Source: Polytrichum commune
Taxonomy: Eukaryota > Streptophyta > Polytrichopsida > Polytrichales > Polytrichaceae
Direction of reading: 5' to 3'
DNA: 64,000 nt
Assembly: GCA_950295325.1 (NCBI GenBank)
Contig: OX485804.1
Span: 26,476,001-26,540,000 of the forward strand
The position numbers and the translations under genes were made by a program. How positions within the stretch are numbered: the first letter of the stretch is position 1; each line of letters starts with the position of its first letter. Positions 1-12,495 of the stretch are shown here, piece by piece. The notes under the pieces were generated by a model. That model saw only the letters and a list, made by a program, of their open reading frames with translations, did no database searches and was not told where the DNA came from.

Positions 1-1507
1 ACACATAACATTATTCACATTCATAACAATGTTTTGTGGGGCTGACAATATTTTATTGAATATTTCCCACATTAAGACTAATAATGTTATGGATCTGAAT
101 AATGTTATGGAAGACACGCAAGCACACGTGTGCACTTACTACCACAGTATGAAAAACATTACCACTGTGGGTTTACTGTGGTTGATATTACGATGAAGGT
201 TGTGCATGTTACCAATGTTACTTAATAGTCGTGTACGAATTCACAAAGCAGGTTTAATGAACATTTTTCTTAAGCATTTTTGTCTTGACAACTTAGAGTT
301 ATTCCATACTTTGGTGGTGAGTAATGGTATATCCTGAGACCAATTATGATAGTTTGTATATGAGCAGTAATCCCGTGACATTTGGAATGTGAGGATTCTC
401 ATGCTAACATTTTGATTTCACAACTTTAGCCTTTCACTAAATCTCACTTCATGATTGGTACTTCCTAAGCATTTAAAGATGAGCAATGAATTAGTGTAGT
501 TGTGAGTAGTAACCCATTGAGGGTTAGAGTGTGTGGTTTTGTAAGTGTAGCGGGGCGACTTTGGGATATGTAAATTGGTATTTTGGCATATGAGCATTGT
601 TGTGCATGAGCAATTCGGCACTTGAGTGGTTGGACCTCATTTGAACTACCTCAGCACCCTCACTGCATCATTTGATTTTACCTTGGCTAGTTAACTGCCC
701 AACATTTTCAAGTCCAACAATGGAAAATTTGTAGATGAGAAAAAGTCCTAGAGGGTTCAAATGAAAGACTTTGTAAGTTCAACCACATGCGTTGGGATAC
801 TTAAGGAGATTCACATTTCACCACATGAGCATATGGGTCTCATTCGATCTCCCTCAACCTGCTCACTTCCTATGCCTTATTAGGCAATCACTTGTAAGTG
901 AGCCTACCTTTGTAGCAACGCCTTAATTACTTAAAAAAAACTTGAAGAAAAAACTTGATAGTAGTAGCAAACGCTTAGCATCAACTAAGAATAATAACAA
1001 CAACTCCTCTCCCAAGCTTGCATTGCCAAACCTCTCAGCAACATCACATTAACAACAAAACCATCCCCAACGGTAGCACAACAACCAACTCCCCACGGTT
1101 CAAGAGCTGAATGCTCCACACATCCAACCAAAATCCAACCATGCACACCCACTACCCTGTCACCCTTACTTGGCACCCAATGCCATCACCATCAAATTGT
1201 AAACCAACCCATGCCATCTTGCCCAACTTCATGCCCAAAACCCGGCAATTACATCTCAAAATCGGAGTCTTAGCGATGCACCGGAGTTGATTGAAAGTGT
1301 TGGGAGGTTGCTCAAACCAATTATTTGGTTGGCTAGACCGTTTGAGCCCATTCCATGCACCTACAACCTTCGACAAGAGAACCGCAGCTCCGAACTCATT
1401 CACAATGGCAAGGTTCAAGGGGCGATATTGGGTTGCTTACAACTTGCAATAGGCACAACCGTAGGGTACAATTTTTATTCATTTTTTTACGGTTTTTTTT
1501 TAAACTC

Positions 1508-1530
1508 GGGGGGGGGGGGGGGGGGGGGGG
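1508..1530. repeat. Homopolymer run of 23 G
   Basis: An uninterrupted run of G. Other long G or C runs occur at 32374-32389, 33712-33724, 58856-58869 and 59485-59498, the last followed directly by about 12 A. Their lengths are prone to sequencing or assembly error. Confidence 0.95.
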
Positions 1531-1846
1531 TGGTAATGGCATTATACACCTCTACCTCAATGTGTTTAAAGACCCAATTACATAAGTTTATTCAAACTTC
1601 AGGTAGTTGTTATGTGGGACCTCCTTATTCAATGTGAAGATGCCAAATCTTACACAAGGTTTGCATCTTAGTGAGGCTCCAGACTAAATCCACCCTCCCA
1701 ACAACGTTGGCATGCTTGAACAACAACCACCATCTAAATATTTTTATGCATGTTCCTCTTCATATCCTTAAACGCAATAAAGAAATATAACAATCAAACC
1801 TTAAGCGCATGTCAGGTCCCTCCACTCTAGGTAATGATGACATTAT

Positions 1847-1883
<37 letters not shown>
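1847..1883. repeat. (CTA)n microsatellite
   Basis: About twelve uninterrupted CTA triplets, followed by CAACAA. A simple sequence repeat with no coding context. Confidence 0.95.
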
Positions 1884-3212
1884 AACAATATCTCCAATGT
1901 AATGTACCCTAGCATTGTAGATAGACCCAATATTTGAAAACAAGTACATACCGACATGTGGGTCATGTCCCACAAGTTAAAAGGACATGTGATTCAAACT
2001 GGAAATTCATTCAATGTTATAAGGACAAAGGCATCCAAGCCTCATGATCATATTCCACTACATTCTTGGATTTCATGCATCGAGTTGAGAGCCTAAAATA
2101 TTTGGACATGACTTAAAATCTTCAAAATGGTGAAGTATGTAAGATACTCAAAATCAACACTATGTACCACAATCATACATTTGAGGGGCTTCAAACATAT
2201 GACGGCGGTACATAGTGTTGGTTTTAGGGTTATCTATTGGGTTTGATCCCCCTCCCCCTCCTTGATAGATACAAATGCTCATAAGCCATGATGTAATATG
2301 CATGGATATTCTTTGCTACAAGCATGACGTAACAATCTTCTTTGCCTTGGCTTCTTTCCATGCTAGGCTAAAGCCTCTCATGATTGGAAGCAAATGTACT
2401 ACTATTAGTGTTAAGCATGTATGTGCATTCAATAAATAGAGGGTCATGTTTACTACAAACACTAGGTAGTAGAAAACCCATCATGGCTACAAACTTGTTT
2501 ACATTGGGTTTTATGCAATTTGGGTGTGTTTTACGAGTGTAGAATTTTTGAGTTTATTGTAAGGTGTTTGCAACCATGGGCATGTTGCAATGCATATCAT
2601 AAAATATATAAAAATGGCATTTGAAACCTTCATATCAATCAAGGTCCTCCATTAAAGACCGTTGGATCCAATGGGCCGCAAGTGGCTTACTAAAACATTT
2701 AACAAATCTAGTAATTTAGTCATTACAAATAGTTTCAAAAGGTCACATCACATAGTGTCTTTGGACCCCTAGTCACATTATCATGTGCCTTCCTCATAAA
2801 CCTTCGCTAAGATTTGAACCTCCAACTTCCTTGTTGACAAATGGCTTACCCCCATTTATATTGGACATAGGTAGATCAACAGTAACCAGAATGGCCGAAA
2901 CTTTACCGCCCACAAAGAGCCAATGCAAAGCCAAATATACCAAAGCCCTTAATAAACAAACCACCCAAAGCCACTAGGTTGTCATGAAAGGACAAGAGCA
3001 GCTCACTCCTCTGACATAGCCCACCTCAACACTCAAAGACTAGCCGGGTTACAAGCACTCAAGTTGATACTATACCATAATATGAATCTTCTCAAATCAA
3101 TCGAGAGCTACCCGTAACCTCCTTAGGAGGCGACCTTTGAGGCAAGGAAAGTAATGTCATTGCCTCCTCCATCCACAAGGTTGCTTCTTGACCAATAACC
3201 ACTGGCACTGAA

Positions 3213-3529
3213 TAAGGTAGAGGGGCACATTCCCGCTCAAATTTCAGATTGGCATGTTCATTGGGGAGTTATTAAGGGGGAATCAATCTTGGAAGATGTG
3301 CAAAGTACATTGGAAATTGGACCAATTGGAATAATTAATTTTGGATTAATATTGAATTAGTTATGAATTTTGGAAGGAGAACTCATAGGGGTACCCAAAA
3401 CCACTCACCCCAAAAATGTACACCATGATTACATAAAAATTTGAGGTACGAAGCTATAATGTACCTCTTGTTTGGATAGGTCTAGTGAGCGGTTTAAGGA
3501 CCCGAGCGGGAATGTGCCCCTCTACCTTA
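3213..3529. mobile_element. Inverted-repeat (MITE-like) element, 317 bp
   Basis: The ends are inverted copies of each other over about 26 bases, beginning TAAGGTAGAGGGGCACATTC on the left and appearing as the reverse complement on the right. The interior is AT-rich and non-coding. This fits a non-autonomous DNA transposon. I could not settle a target-site duplication, because the left flank reads TAA and the right TTA if the ends are placed two to three bases further in, so the superfamily is open. Confidence 0.65.
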
Positions 3530-3893
3530 AACGGGCGTTTTGCCACCCCGGTTTCATCTAACAACTCACTGATTTCCTGCTCAATAAACTTGCCAGTCTC
3601 TTTGATACTCAAGCCACTACTCTTGTCAAGCGTTTCATGCGGCCGATTGTATGATCACTAGCTAAGATGTTAGACATGCCATATGCCATGAGGCCAATTG
3701 GCGAGGTTGGTTGGAGCCATAACTTGCCACCTTCCCCCTCTTATTGTTGCCAGGCTGAGTAAACTCATCATGCCCTATCGTCTCCCCACTCTTGAGGTGC
3801 CTTGCTTGCTAGTTAAACTGCTTCCTCAAGCCAATATGAAATGGCATGACTTTCTCGTGGTACCTCAAGTTTTATCCTCAAGTTGTTCCTTAC

Positions 3894-4259
3894 TAAGGGC
3901 CGGTTTACACTACGGTGGAGAAGGCCTCCAGTCGGTCAAGAATGCTTGGTTATATGAGGCAAATGGTGGATGTGCTGGAGAAGAATTAAAGGTAATAAAA
4001 TATTTTTATTGAGTTGGGCTTCTCCGGCCTCTTGAGGCCGGACAAGAAACTCCTCCGGAGAAGCCCAACTCCAAAAAGTGCCGCCATGTAGGCGGCCATG
4101 TCATTTTATCATCCATGAGAAAAGTTCACCACCATTGTTTTCTTCACCTAGTGTAAACACCCACCGGTCAAGAGTTGCATTTTCGACCAATCACAATTGA
4201 GAAACGCCCTTTTTTTCATGACCGGTGGACTTCTCCACCGTAGTGTAAACCGGCCCTAA
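3894..4259. mobile_element. PIF/Harbinger (Tourist-like) MITE with TAA target duplication
   Basis: The element proper is 3897-4256 (360 bp). Its termini are perfect inverted repeats of about 27 bases starting GGGCCGGTTTACACTACGGT, and it is flanked on both sides by the trinucleotide TAA (3894-3896 and 4257-4259). A 3-bp TAA/TTA duplication with GG(G)CC-type ends is the signature of PIF/Harbinger MITEs. Inside there is a second, GC-rich palindrome around 4015-4070 (GGGCTTCTCCGG and its complement). There is no transposase, so it would need one in trans. The near-perfect terminal repeats suggest a fairly young insertion. Confidence 0.85.
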
Positions 4260-5440
4260 GCATGTGGGTGACGTGCTTGCTACCAATGACTCAATGGACG
4301 TGAGGTTTCCTCTTACCTCCTTTGTTTGGCTCCTTAGCAATAGGGGGAGCATGTTCCCTCCCAAGAAAGTATGGCTTTATATTTCCTTCAAACTTTATGC
4401 ATCCTCTTTGCCTACGAAGTGTAGGTAGAAAATGGCCCTCCGGTAAATCAAGTGCATCATAAACAAATGATCTCCATACGAGAGTTCTTTAAACCCCGAT
4501 TCTTCCTTCTTTTGCTTCATTTTTCGAAGGGGAAGAGGATCCTCCCCTTTGTTTTTGTTCTTCCTATTGGAATTATATAAGGTCCATACACCTCACAAGG
4601 GCTAGACCAGTTAAGCTTGAAGGACCAACCAATTCTTACACATTGGATAGATAAATGTCTAATATATGTGTGCGGGGTCAAGAGTACCAAGTTTACTAAG
4701 ACTTAGGAACTCATACCTAGTTCACTTTGCACTTCGCTTATTTGTTGAAGATAAGTCTAGCGTTTTTTTCCTTCCCTTCCTAATTTACAAATGGATACCA
4801 ACGATCAATAAGTTTTACAGATGCTCTAATAACATGAAGAAATTGATTAGGGCTATATTTCTTTATGTTTTTTGGGTGTCACTTGTAGTTGAAAATTTTA
4901 GCAATTCTATAAGCATATAATTTTTCTCCAAGTTAAGTTTTCTTTTGGGGTTCAATAACGTATTTCTAGTTTGTGTAGAAAATGAAGTGCATAAACGTAC
5001 TATGGAGGTAACTCATTGTTATGTATCTAGTAAGGAAGAAAATCGGCTCTAGACTCACCATGCTTATGGATTCATAAATTTTAAAAACTACATTGACTAT
5101 TGGAAGATAGTGCGAGTTTGTATTTGGAGTTATGTGTTCCATTCAATAACTATTTAGTTATTAATTATTTACTTTCTACTAGCACAACACAAATAGGTAC
5201 ATCGATTTCGGTAGGTCGTGTGGGTTCCTATGTGATGTTACACAATGCTACCAAGATTTATGAAGGATATTGATATTTACAACACAAATAAGTAGTGTGC
5301 CATAATCACAACCACCCTCCATGCGTTGATGCAGCCAACTACGCCGTATGGTTAACCATCATAAACATCGTTGTTCATGTTAATGTGACACCGATATAAA
5401 AACATCAACATCAAGTTATGGGGAGGAAGTTAAGATTCAC
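4260..5440. other. Intergenic sequence, nothing recognised
   Basis: The frame at 4666-4920 has no recognisable domain, and its hydrophobic composition follows from AT-rich sequence. I see no RNA gene or repeat that I can support. Confidence 0.5.
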
Positions 5441-5579
5441 ACCTAACCACATACCACTCAAATATAGGTGTCCAACTTTTGTTGTCTACCTTAGCTATCT
5501 TTAATTCATTCACACTTAAAGATAGTTAAGATAGACAACAAAAGTTGGACACCTATATTTGAGTGGTATGTGGCTAGGT
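5441..5579. repeat. Near-perfect 139-bp palindrome heading a dispersed repeat copy
   Basis: The left arm (from ACCTAACCACATACCACTCA at 5441) is repeated as its reverse complement up to 5579, with a loop of roughly ten bases near 5509-5518. The right arm continues into a dispersed repeat family also seen near 8215, 34975, 42195 and 43908, in which the arm occurs only once. This copy therefore looks like a head-to-head fusion of two family members, or an aberrant foldback. Confidence 0.8.
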
Positions 5580-5760
5580 ATGGATCTAAGAACGGACACC
5601 AAAAACACACGTGTTTAAACGTGATCAGACTACATTCTACAATGAACGAACTATTTTAGGTTCAATAGTCAACATAATTGGGGGAGGTTGCATGACCACT
5701 TAACGAGCACGAGCATCTTCACTTTGACAATGAACTAGATATTCATACGAGTTCCAAAAA
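5540..5760 (+). repeat. Dispersed repeat family A, copy 1
   Basis: Shares ordered blocks with the other copies: a 'GGACACCTATATTTGAGTGG' block, then 'GGACACCAAAAA(C/G)ACA', a block where the others read 'AGATTGGACTACAT', then 'TCAATAGTCAACAT' and finally a 'GAGCATCTTCACTT' tail. Total length is about 220-300 bases. It carries no coding potential. Confidence 0.6.
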
Positions 5761-6118
5761 TTACAAAGCAAATGGGTATGGGCACGATTTGGTTTTGCTA
5801 ATCAAAGTGAAGTAGTACCATCACCTCGGTAGTTTGTCGTGTAAACAAGGGCCTTCCTTGTGGGTGACGAAGGTCTAATGAACTTATTGAGTGGCAGATG
5901 ACATGGCATATTGAATAGCATTTCTTTGCTTGTGAGACATCCCATCAATAAGTTGCTTATACTCCACGACTCTGACCACTCTCTCAGCCTATCACATGGC
6001 ATGATAAGTCCTATTCAAACATGGCACAGGTTTTTGACATACTAGGATGCAAAATCCACATGAGATATGGTCGCTCTTCTTAATTGGACGCCTAGGTGTA
6101 CATGGCAAGGTTTCTAGT

Positions 6119-6621
6119 TAAGGGCCACTTCACACACGACCCAAGAGCCGTGACCATGAAATTGTGAAAGCCCAAAAGAAAGTGTCCAAAGGCCGTCTCA
6201 AGGCACCTCCAAAATCATGTAGTGTGGTCACGGACCCTCAAGTGTGGTGTGAAGTCATATGTGATCGGGTCTAAACTAAATGTTATTTCAATGAATCTTT
6301 GTTCAGCGGGTCCTCACACATGATAACATAGAATGAATCAACGGTTATGAGCGTTCAGAGTGTCATGGTCTCCCAGTTTTATGTTAGGCCTACCTCCAAG
6401 AGGTGGTTTTTGAAAATAATCCAAGTGACCGTGAAACATGATCCATTCGATGCCATGTAGGAATCCATGTGGACTTTACATCCATCTTGTATTCACATAC
6501 TTTGTTGGTCCCTCGAGCGTAGTGTGAAGCGAACTTGGACTGGCTCCACCCTTTCCACCAATGAGCGTGCTTGAATTGTAATGGTTACGGGCTCTCAGTC
6601 TCGTGTGTGCAGTGGCCCTAA
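6119..6621. mobile_element. Second PIF/Harbinger-type MITE, 497 bp, TAA target duplication
   Basis: The element is 6122-6618. Left end GGGCCACTTCACACACGAC and the inverted right end (GGGCCACTGCACACACGAG on the complement) match over about 38 bases with a few differences. TAA flanks both sides (6119-6121 and 6619-6621). The termini resemble, but do not equal, those of the element at 3897-4256, so it is a different family of the same superfamily. More mismatches between its arms imply an older insertion. An internal partly inverted segment (about 6125-6265) repeats the terminal motif. Confidence 0.8.
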
Positions 6622-6724
6622 GAGTGCATGCAGCCCAAAAAGCAATGTTTTGCACTAAAATCGTTACTACAACAAAACAACTCACACATCATTCCAAGTA
6701 CATATATGTGGAGAGAAAATACGA

Positions 6725-6830
6725 GGCCATCAGGAATCGAACCCAGACCACTAAACATGCGATACTAACCCTCACATAGAATGACCCACTGAGAAGTCTC
6801 ATGACCCAGAGGCCACCCCATGCAAAAAAA
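6725..6830 (-). repeat. Possible tRNA-derived SINE head (weak)
   Basis: On the minus strand GGTTCGATTCC (6733-6743) matches the RNA polymerase III B-box consensus. About 62 bases upstream, TGGCCTCTGGG (6805-6815) is an A-box-like motif. No tRNA cloverleaf can be drawn, and no tail or target duplication was found. This could be chance. Confidence 0.25.
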
Positions 6831-8007
6831 GAGATCATATACCCCTATAACATTGGAACCATGCTAACCCCATCAATACAAAGATTATCCAATCACTAAG
6901 TTCCCACGGTCACTTTGGTTATCATGGTTATTATAGTGCCCACTCCGAGAGGGGTTAGTAGTTTTGCACCATTGATATTATGTCCAGTGGACATGATACC
7001 AAGCGTGGGTCAAACGGGCATTTCAATCACGATGATCCCATTGAGACCAACGTTTCTTCTCTCTTCTCTGGAGAGAAAACAAATTTCTTTAGGAATATGA
7101 TATCGGCACAAATACTGAGTTTGGTACAAGAATTTTTTTTCCAATCTTACGACGATGACGTCAATGTATCAATCTTTGTAAGGTATTATGATTCCCAATG
7201 TAAGTGTGATATATTCTCACAAACATGACATTCTTGAACTCACTCAGGCTGTTCAATGGCCTAGAGAATTGAAGAGTACTATCCCCGAATCAAACCTCTG
7301 AGATGCTTAGGTGGTGTTGATTCTTAGACTGAATATGAATGGATGAGGCTCATAAGACCATGCTTAACAACTGAACAAGATTTTTTTGCTGAACAATGTT
7401 ATGACAATTGCACCATATCCAGGTTACAACTCTTTATACTCGCACTAGGTACAAGGGTACTTTAGACCTTGGACAACTAACCAACTAATTCAACTATTAG
7501 TTAACTAGTTGCCTTTCGTAATTATAGTTGTTCACGATTTGACCCACCAAAAAATGTTGTAAACTATAATTATGTCTTGTTAACTAAAGTTGAGTGTAGT
7601 TTGTTCATGGAATTTTGTTGTAGTGTTGTACGTAGTGTCACTGTTTTAGTGTGTTATTTGTGTTGATGGTGTACATGGAGGCTATTCTGGAGCCTCGCAC
7701 TTTGAGTGATCGTATAAAGGCGTTTCTTGATGATCTTCAGTGGCCTGAACATATTAAAGACCCTCAATTGAAACAAATCAAGAGGCGGACTTCTTCGAAT
7801 ATATAATAATACTTGGGATTTTTCTAGTGAACTATAGTTGTTCTTCAAATCGGTTTGAAATATTTCTAGTTAACCATAGTTGCTCCCTAAAATGTATTGA
7901 AAAAAATCTAATTAACTATATAGTCATTTTGGCAAGTGTCCATCGTTTAATGGGTACCTACCTAGTGAAGTTGCAATAGTGGTGTGAGGCCTCCAAGCTC
8001 CATTGTG
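6831..8007. other. Intergenic sequence, nothing recognised
   Basis: The overlapping frames at 6915-7228 lack domains and splice context. AT-rich non-coding DNA otherwise. Confidence 0.5.
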
Positions 8008-8205
8008 AGATGAATGGGGAGAACAAACTGCTAGTTACAAATGAACCAATTGACTATGAGAAATAATTGGTCGAAGCTTAAGCCTTCAGGAAAACCACCG
8101 AATGTTTTAGAGGAATCTATGGAATATATCTCAAATTAACGAAGAGAAACTGAACGATCACAACATGTAACCGGTTGGACTTGGAAACACTAGGATCTTG
8201 ATCGA
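8008..8205 (+). repeat. Dispersed repeat family B, copy 1
   Basis: About 190 bases aligning with 55549-55745 in the same order. Shared landmarks are AGTTACAAATGAACC, GAGAAATAA, a CAGGAAAA block, ACATGTAACCGGTTGG and AAACACTAGGATCT. Copies are clearly diverged. Non-coding; the class of element is unknown. Confidence 0.6.
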
Positions 8206-8214
8206 TAAAGGTAC

Positions 8215-8360
8215 GCCGGTTGTTACTTGGTTCCTCTTCTTAATTGGACCCCTATATTTGGTTGGTACATGGTTCACTGAGGATCAAAGAGCAAACACCA
8301 TAAAGACACATGTGTTCAAAGAGATTGGACTGCGTCTTCAAATATTTATTCATTACTCCA
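8215..8360 (+). repeat. Dispersed repeat family A, copy 2
   Basis: Begins 'CTTCTTAATTGGACCCCTAT', then has a short version of the block ending in 'ACACATGTGTTCAAAGAGATTGGACT'. A 94-codon open frame at 8198-8482 runs through it and is judged accidental. Confidence 0.55.
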
Positions 8361-8923
8361 AACGGAATTCAAGAGGACCTGTGTATTTAGTTAAAGAATC
8401 AACAAATACACACTTTCATCAACCAAAACTAAATCAGGGAGATCCGAGTTTTGATCCGAGTTTTGTTGATGCTTCATCATAGATTTGCTAGTGCAACGCA
8501 AGTTTTGTTGTGTAAATCTAATCGGTAGAAGTTGGCGAACATGAAAACGAACCGAATAAAACCCACACACCTCATGCCCCAAACGCCTCCGGTCCCCTCC
8601 CCAGACACTGAGACTGCGGTGAGGTTCAGTCCGTCACAATAATAAACTCGTTGTTAAAAGGGCAATTTGCATCGGGTACAGTATCACTCAAAACGTGGAG
8701 CCCTGCCTGCCAGCTGACTCCCTCCCTCAGGAAGTTAAAGTACAGTTGTTTACTTTCCGTTTTATTTTTAAAGGTTATTTTAAATAGCCCAAATTGAAAG
8801 CGAATTCCTATTGCAAAATGAAAAGTATAAGTTAACCACCTCAAGTGAAACGTAGCAAACGAGGGGACTCAGCAAATAACTTAATGCCCGCTAAAATTGC
8901 TACGAGGAACAAGCTCCAGGCCA

Positions 8924-9258
8924 CATCACATCTTCATTCAACCGGGGCCTGTCCCTCCCACGCCTCCTTCACTGCCTGGTCTTTGTGCGTGGGAACTCTT
9001 CCTTGTTGGGAACCAATGTGACAATACCCGGTCATAATTATAAATATTCAAGTTGACATCACTTTCATTATTCTCAAGTTAATTGATGGAGTTCCTTCGC
9101 ATGTCAAAGGAGCTTTATGGCTTAAGTTACCAGGCACTTAATGGCTTAAGTGAGCGGGGTATTGTTACACTGGTTCCCAACGGGGAAGAGTTCGCATGTA
9201 AGCACGGACACTGAAGGAGGCGTGGGAGGGGCGAGCCCCAGCTGAAAGAAGATGTGAT
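8924..9258. mobile_element. Foldback/MITE-like element with ~110-bp inverted arms
   Basis: The left arm (8924 to about 9035, starting ATCACATCTTC) is found inverted at about 9145-9258. Landmarks in both arms are CCCTCCCACGCCTCCTTCA, GAACTCTTCC and GTTGGGAACCA. The arms have many substitutions. The central ~110 bases are AT-rich and contain a small direct repeat (GGCTTAAGT). Long arms around a short centre fit a foldback or MITE-type non-autonomous element. No target duplication could be fixed. Confidence 0.75.
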
Positions 9259-12200
9259 CTAGCCCGGGGCAAGTAACAATAAGACCTTGGACCAAGCCTC
9301 CTAAAATGTGGCATTTTATTTTTAGATGCCACATTTAGATAATATAAGGTTTCATGGACGCCGAAAATAAAAAGTGAATGTTTTTTCTTTCTTTCCAGAA
9401 ACGTTGCGCACACGTGTCATTGGAGGTGTTCTTTGTTATGACACTACCGTCGATGACTGGGTGTCCGTAGAGTCGTAGACCCAACCTCCTCCTCGTCGAA
9501 GGGACGCTTTGAGCATTTGCGAATGTTTTGCGGCGGATTGGTAAATGCTTTCGCCAACACAATAAGCGTCGAGTCGGATTTTGGCATTTTGAAATGGGAA
9601 AAAGATGCCTTTCGACAGTCAACTTGACGCTGGAGGGCGTCTTTCAGACCAAGCGGCGCCATGTTGTGATGGGAAACCATGTTCCGATTGGATTTGATGA
9701 TGGCGTTGGGGCCCAATAGAACGAGCCATTGACACTTTTACAACTTACGTCACGAAAATTGATTAAGCTCGAGGCAATTTGCCACTTTCTATATATTTCC
9801 ATCATTTTAAAAGATTTTTGGACACCGAATTTAAGCTAAAAGCGGTAAAATTGATGTTTGCCATATCTTAGGAGGCACCAAACATTGTCATTATTCTTTT
9901 AAGAATGTCCTCATAAACAACATCTGGTGTGTGTTTTCCAAATCCGTGAGAATCCGTTGCCACTCAAGTCCACCATAATCAAGTAAGGAATCCCACACAG
10001 AGTTGGTATGTGTTTGGTAGTTATGACATGCAATCTTCACCTTGATTCAATTCAGTTCCTGACAGGGCACAGAAATTCCTTCCAACTGGTGCCATTGGAT
10101 ATGCCCCTCTCCCCTCCCTCCCTCCCTCCCTCTCTCTCATTCATTCCATGATGCCAGAGGCGCCACATCACCAAGGGTCCCATGTTAGGTGGCGCCACTT
10201 TCCCCATTAACGCCACCCGAACATCATCTATATATCTTCCTTCCCTTCCCTTCCCTTCCTTCCTTCCTTCCTTCCTTTGTAATTCCAGAAAGCACTTTTG
10301 GATGGAACGGAGTGAGGCGGATGAGGAAAGTGGATGAGGAAAGAGGATGGAGATTGGCGGTGGATGAGAAACTGCCTGGGCATGCATATGATGGGAGGCA
10401 GCTGAGACACAATTCTTCCCGGAGTGAGCCAAAAGTTTATGTAATAAGTACCCAACATAGTGGTAACTCCAGCCTGGCCATGCAGTGTCACAAATGGATG
10501 AGAAAATCAATTAAAAATGGCCATGTTTTTGTTTGTTTTCTAATTGGTTTTGCCATGAGGGGAGAAGCCTAGGTAGGGGTGGTTTCTAAAATGGGCCAAA
10601 GTTTGGTCAACAAATGGAGTTGGTCACATATGTGTTGTGATCCTATGATGTTAGTAACTCGCTCTTCACCGTGCAATCCAATTGTACATAAGTGAGTGTT
10701 GATTTGAAGTGGGTTTTGAAGCGAGCTGGAGTTTGGTTGTGGTTGGCCAACCCACTAGAATTGGCCATGTGTGCATGATAAGAATAGGGCAGAGCGCTCT
10801 TTCGACTTGCGATTAGTTGTTTTTCTTTTCTTTATTAAGACAAATGAAACAAGATTTAGGGCATTGCCAAAATAAATAAATAAATACAAGGCCACTAGGG
10901 ACCCAAAGTTGAGAGCATGGCATCTCTCTAGGGGGCACCTTGTGGACTCAAAACAACACTGCATAGAGTAAAGAGTATAAGCACAATTAACTAAGTGAAT
11001 AAATATTAGGCGCTCAATGCATCTTTCAAGTGTTGTCTCTTTGATAAAGAAGAAAAACGTTGGCTATGTGACCTCTACATGAGAAGAGAACCCAAGCTCG
11101 CCCAAGTCTTTATTGCCCACTGGTGCATATCAATGCACCAAACAAGGTCCTGTTTATTGAACTCGGAACGTCCATACCATCCTTGATATCAAGGGCAATG
11201 CAACTTGCTACCATCAACCCCTAAACCAACTCCATTACGAAGATGTGAGAAAAAAAATCTATTTGTTTCAACAAAATTTGAAAAGACCTTGTGGTGCCAA
11301 AGCTGAAGTTGGGTAACCAATGACTATATCGAAAGAGCTGGGTTTTTCTTGTTTAGTGCTATGCTTACTATCAAGCTTAGTCTTTGTGCAATACATCCTC
11401 TTAACAAGAGGCCACATCATTCTTTTGCATATCTATGTACCTTTCAAAACCTAGGAGGGTGGGTGGGGTCATTTCTCATGGCTATGCCCTTGAATATCAA
11501 ACAACTTACCATGGTCATTGTCATCTCTTGGTATGTCTCTAAGAAAGTAAACAACCATAAGTAAATTATTTTACTAAGATTTTACCCTTGCACCCTTAAT
11601 ATAAAGTAATGCATTTCATATCCAAAGTATGTTGTCCTCAAGTATAAACCTTGTCCACTACTTCAAAGTCCTATCATTACTTAATATATTGCCTGACATT
11701 CCTCATCATTAAAGAATGTCTAAGCCCTATATACACACTATTTTTTGACAAAAGTCGGTATGCAAAACCTAAAGATGTTGTCAAATTTGTGAAGGGTCTA
11801 CCTCACTTGTGCCCATGCCACCAACCAAGTCCAAAGAAAGGGTTAGTAACGTACACGAGGTGAATAACAACATAACCCAATTGTTATCAATGTCACATAA
11901 TAATGTAGACCATGAACGTACAATTTGCAAAAAAAGAATACACATACTTTCATGGAGTACTCTACATGTTCCTTAGCCATTTGAACCTTGAGCATTCGAG
12001 GTTAGAGTTGGGTTACATACACCTCCCAACACACCAAAATTGCATCACTTACACTAAGCTCAAAAATTACTTGGGGTTAACAACCGCCGCGGTTTAGCCA
12101 ACGAAAGGAGGTCCTTATGACCTCACTCTCTTAATATAGAGTTAGGTAATCCTTTGTGGCCATAGATGCAGATGCCCTGATCTATGGTGGATATCCGTTA

Positions 12201-12495
12201 GTTGAGACTAACCTAACCCTAAAGTAACTTCACTTTGGATTTAGCATAAGTTACTGGTTTGGTTCGTTCATGGTTAAGGCGAGAGAGAGAGAGAGAGAGA
12301 GAGAGAGATCATATGCCTATTTTAGAGTGGTCAAGATTGGATGATGTGTATCTCACAATGAGCTTGAATACCAAATTTTAGGATTATACAAACTAAAATA
12401 TCAACCTTCCTACCAACCGATCACATCTCATGCACTACTTGCTTCCCATGCGTTCGCTTAGAACCCAAAACCTTGCATCCATAACATTACTAAGT
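9259..12495. other. Intergenic sequence with pyrimidine-rich simple repeats
   Basis: Holds CCCT repeats (about 10108-10132), TTCC/CCCTT repeats (about 10225-10277) and an (AG)n microsatellite at 12281-12308. Open frames overlapping the simple repeats on both strands at 10052-10572 come from the low-complexity sequence. No gene is supported. Confidence 0.6.
12281..12308. repeat. (GA)n microsatellite
   Basis: Fourteen GA dinucleotides without interruption. Confidence 0.95.

Larger units (their letters stand above)
1..3212. other. Intergenic sequence without a supported gene
   Basis: Short open frames here lack recognisable domains and none is framed by convincing splice sites, so I call no gene. 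The stretch holds a 23-base G run (1508-1530), a CTA/TAC microsatellite (1847-1883) and a small hairpin whose arms lie at about 2150-2168 and 2207-2226 (left arm begins AAAATCAACACTATGTACC). Confidence 0.6.

Noticed and set aside
1287-1637. 116-codon plus-strand frame
   Set aside because: It is carried through by the 23-G run coding polyglycine, and changes frame meaning with any error in that run.
2783-2977. Possible tRNA or SINE (GATTTGAACCTCC)
   Set aside because: Only a weak B-box-like word is present; no A box at suitable distance and no cloverleaf.
10052-10572. Overlapping frames of 127-152 codons on both strands
   Set aside because: They run through TTCC/GGAA simple repeats that stay open in any frame. 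No domain or splice context.
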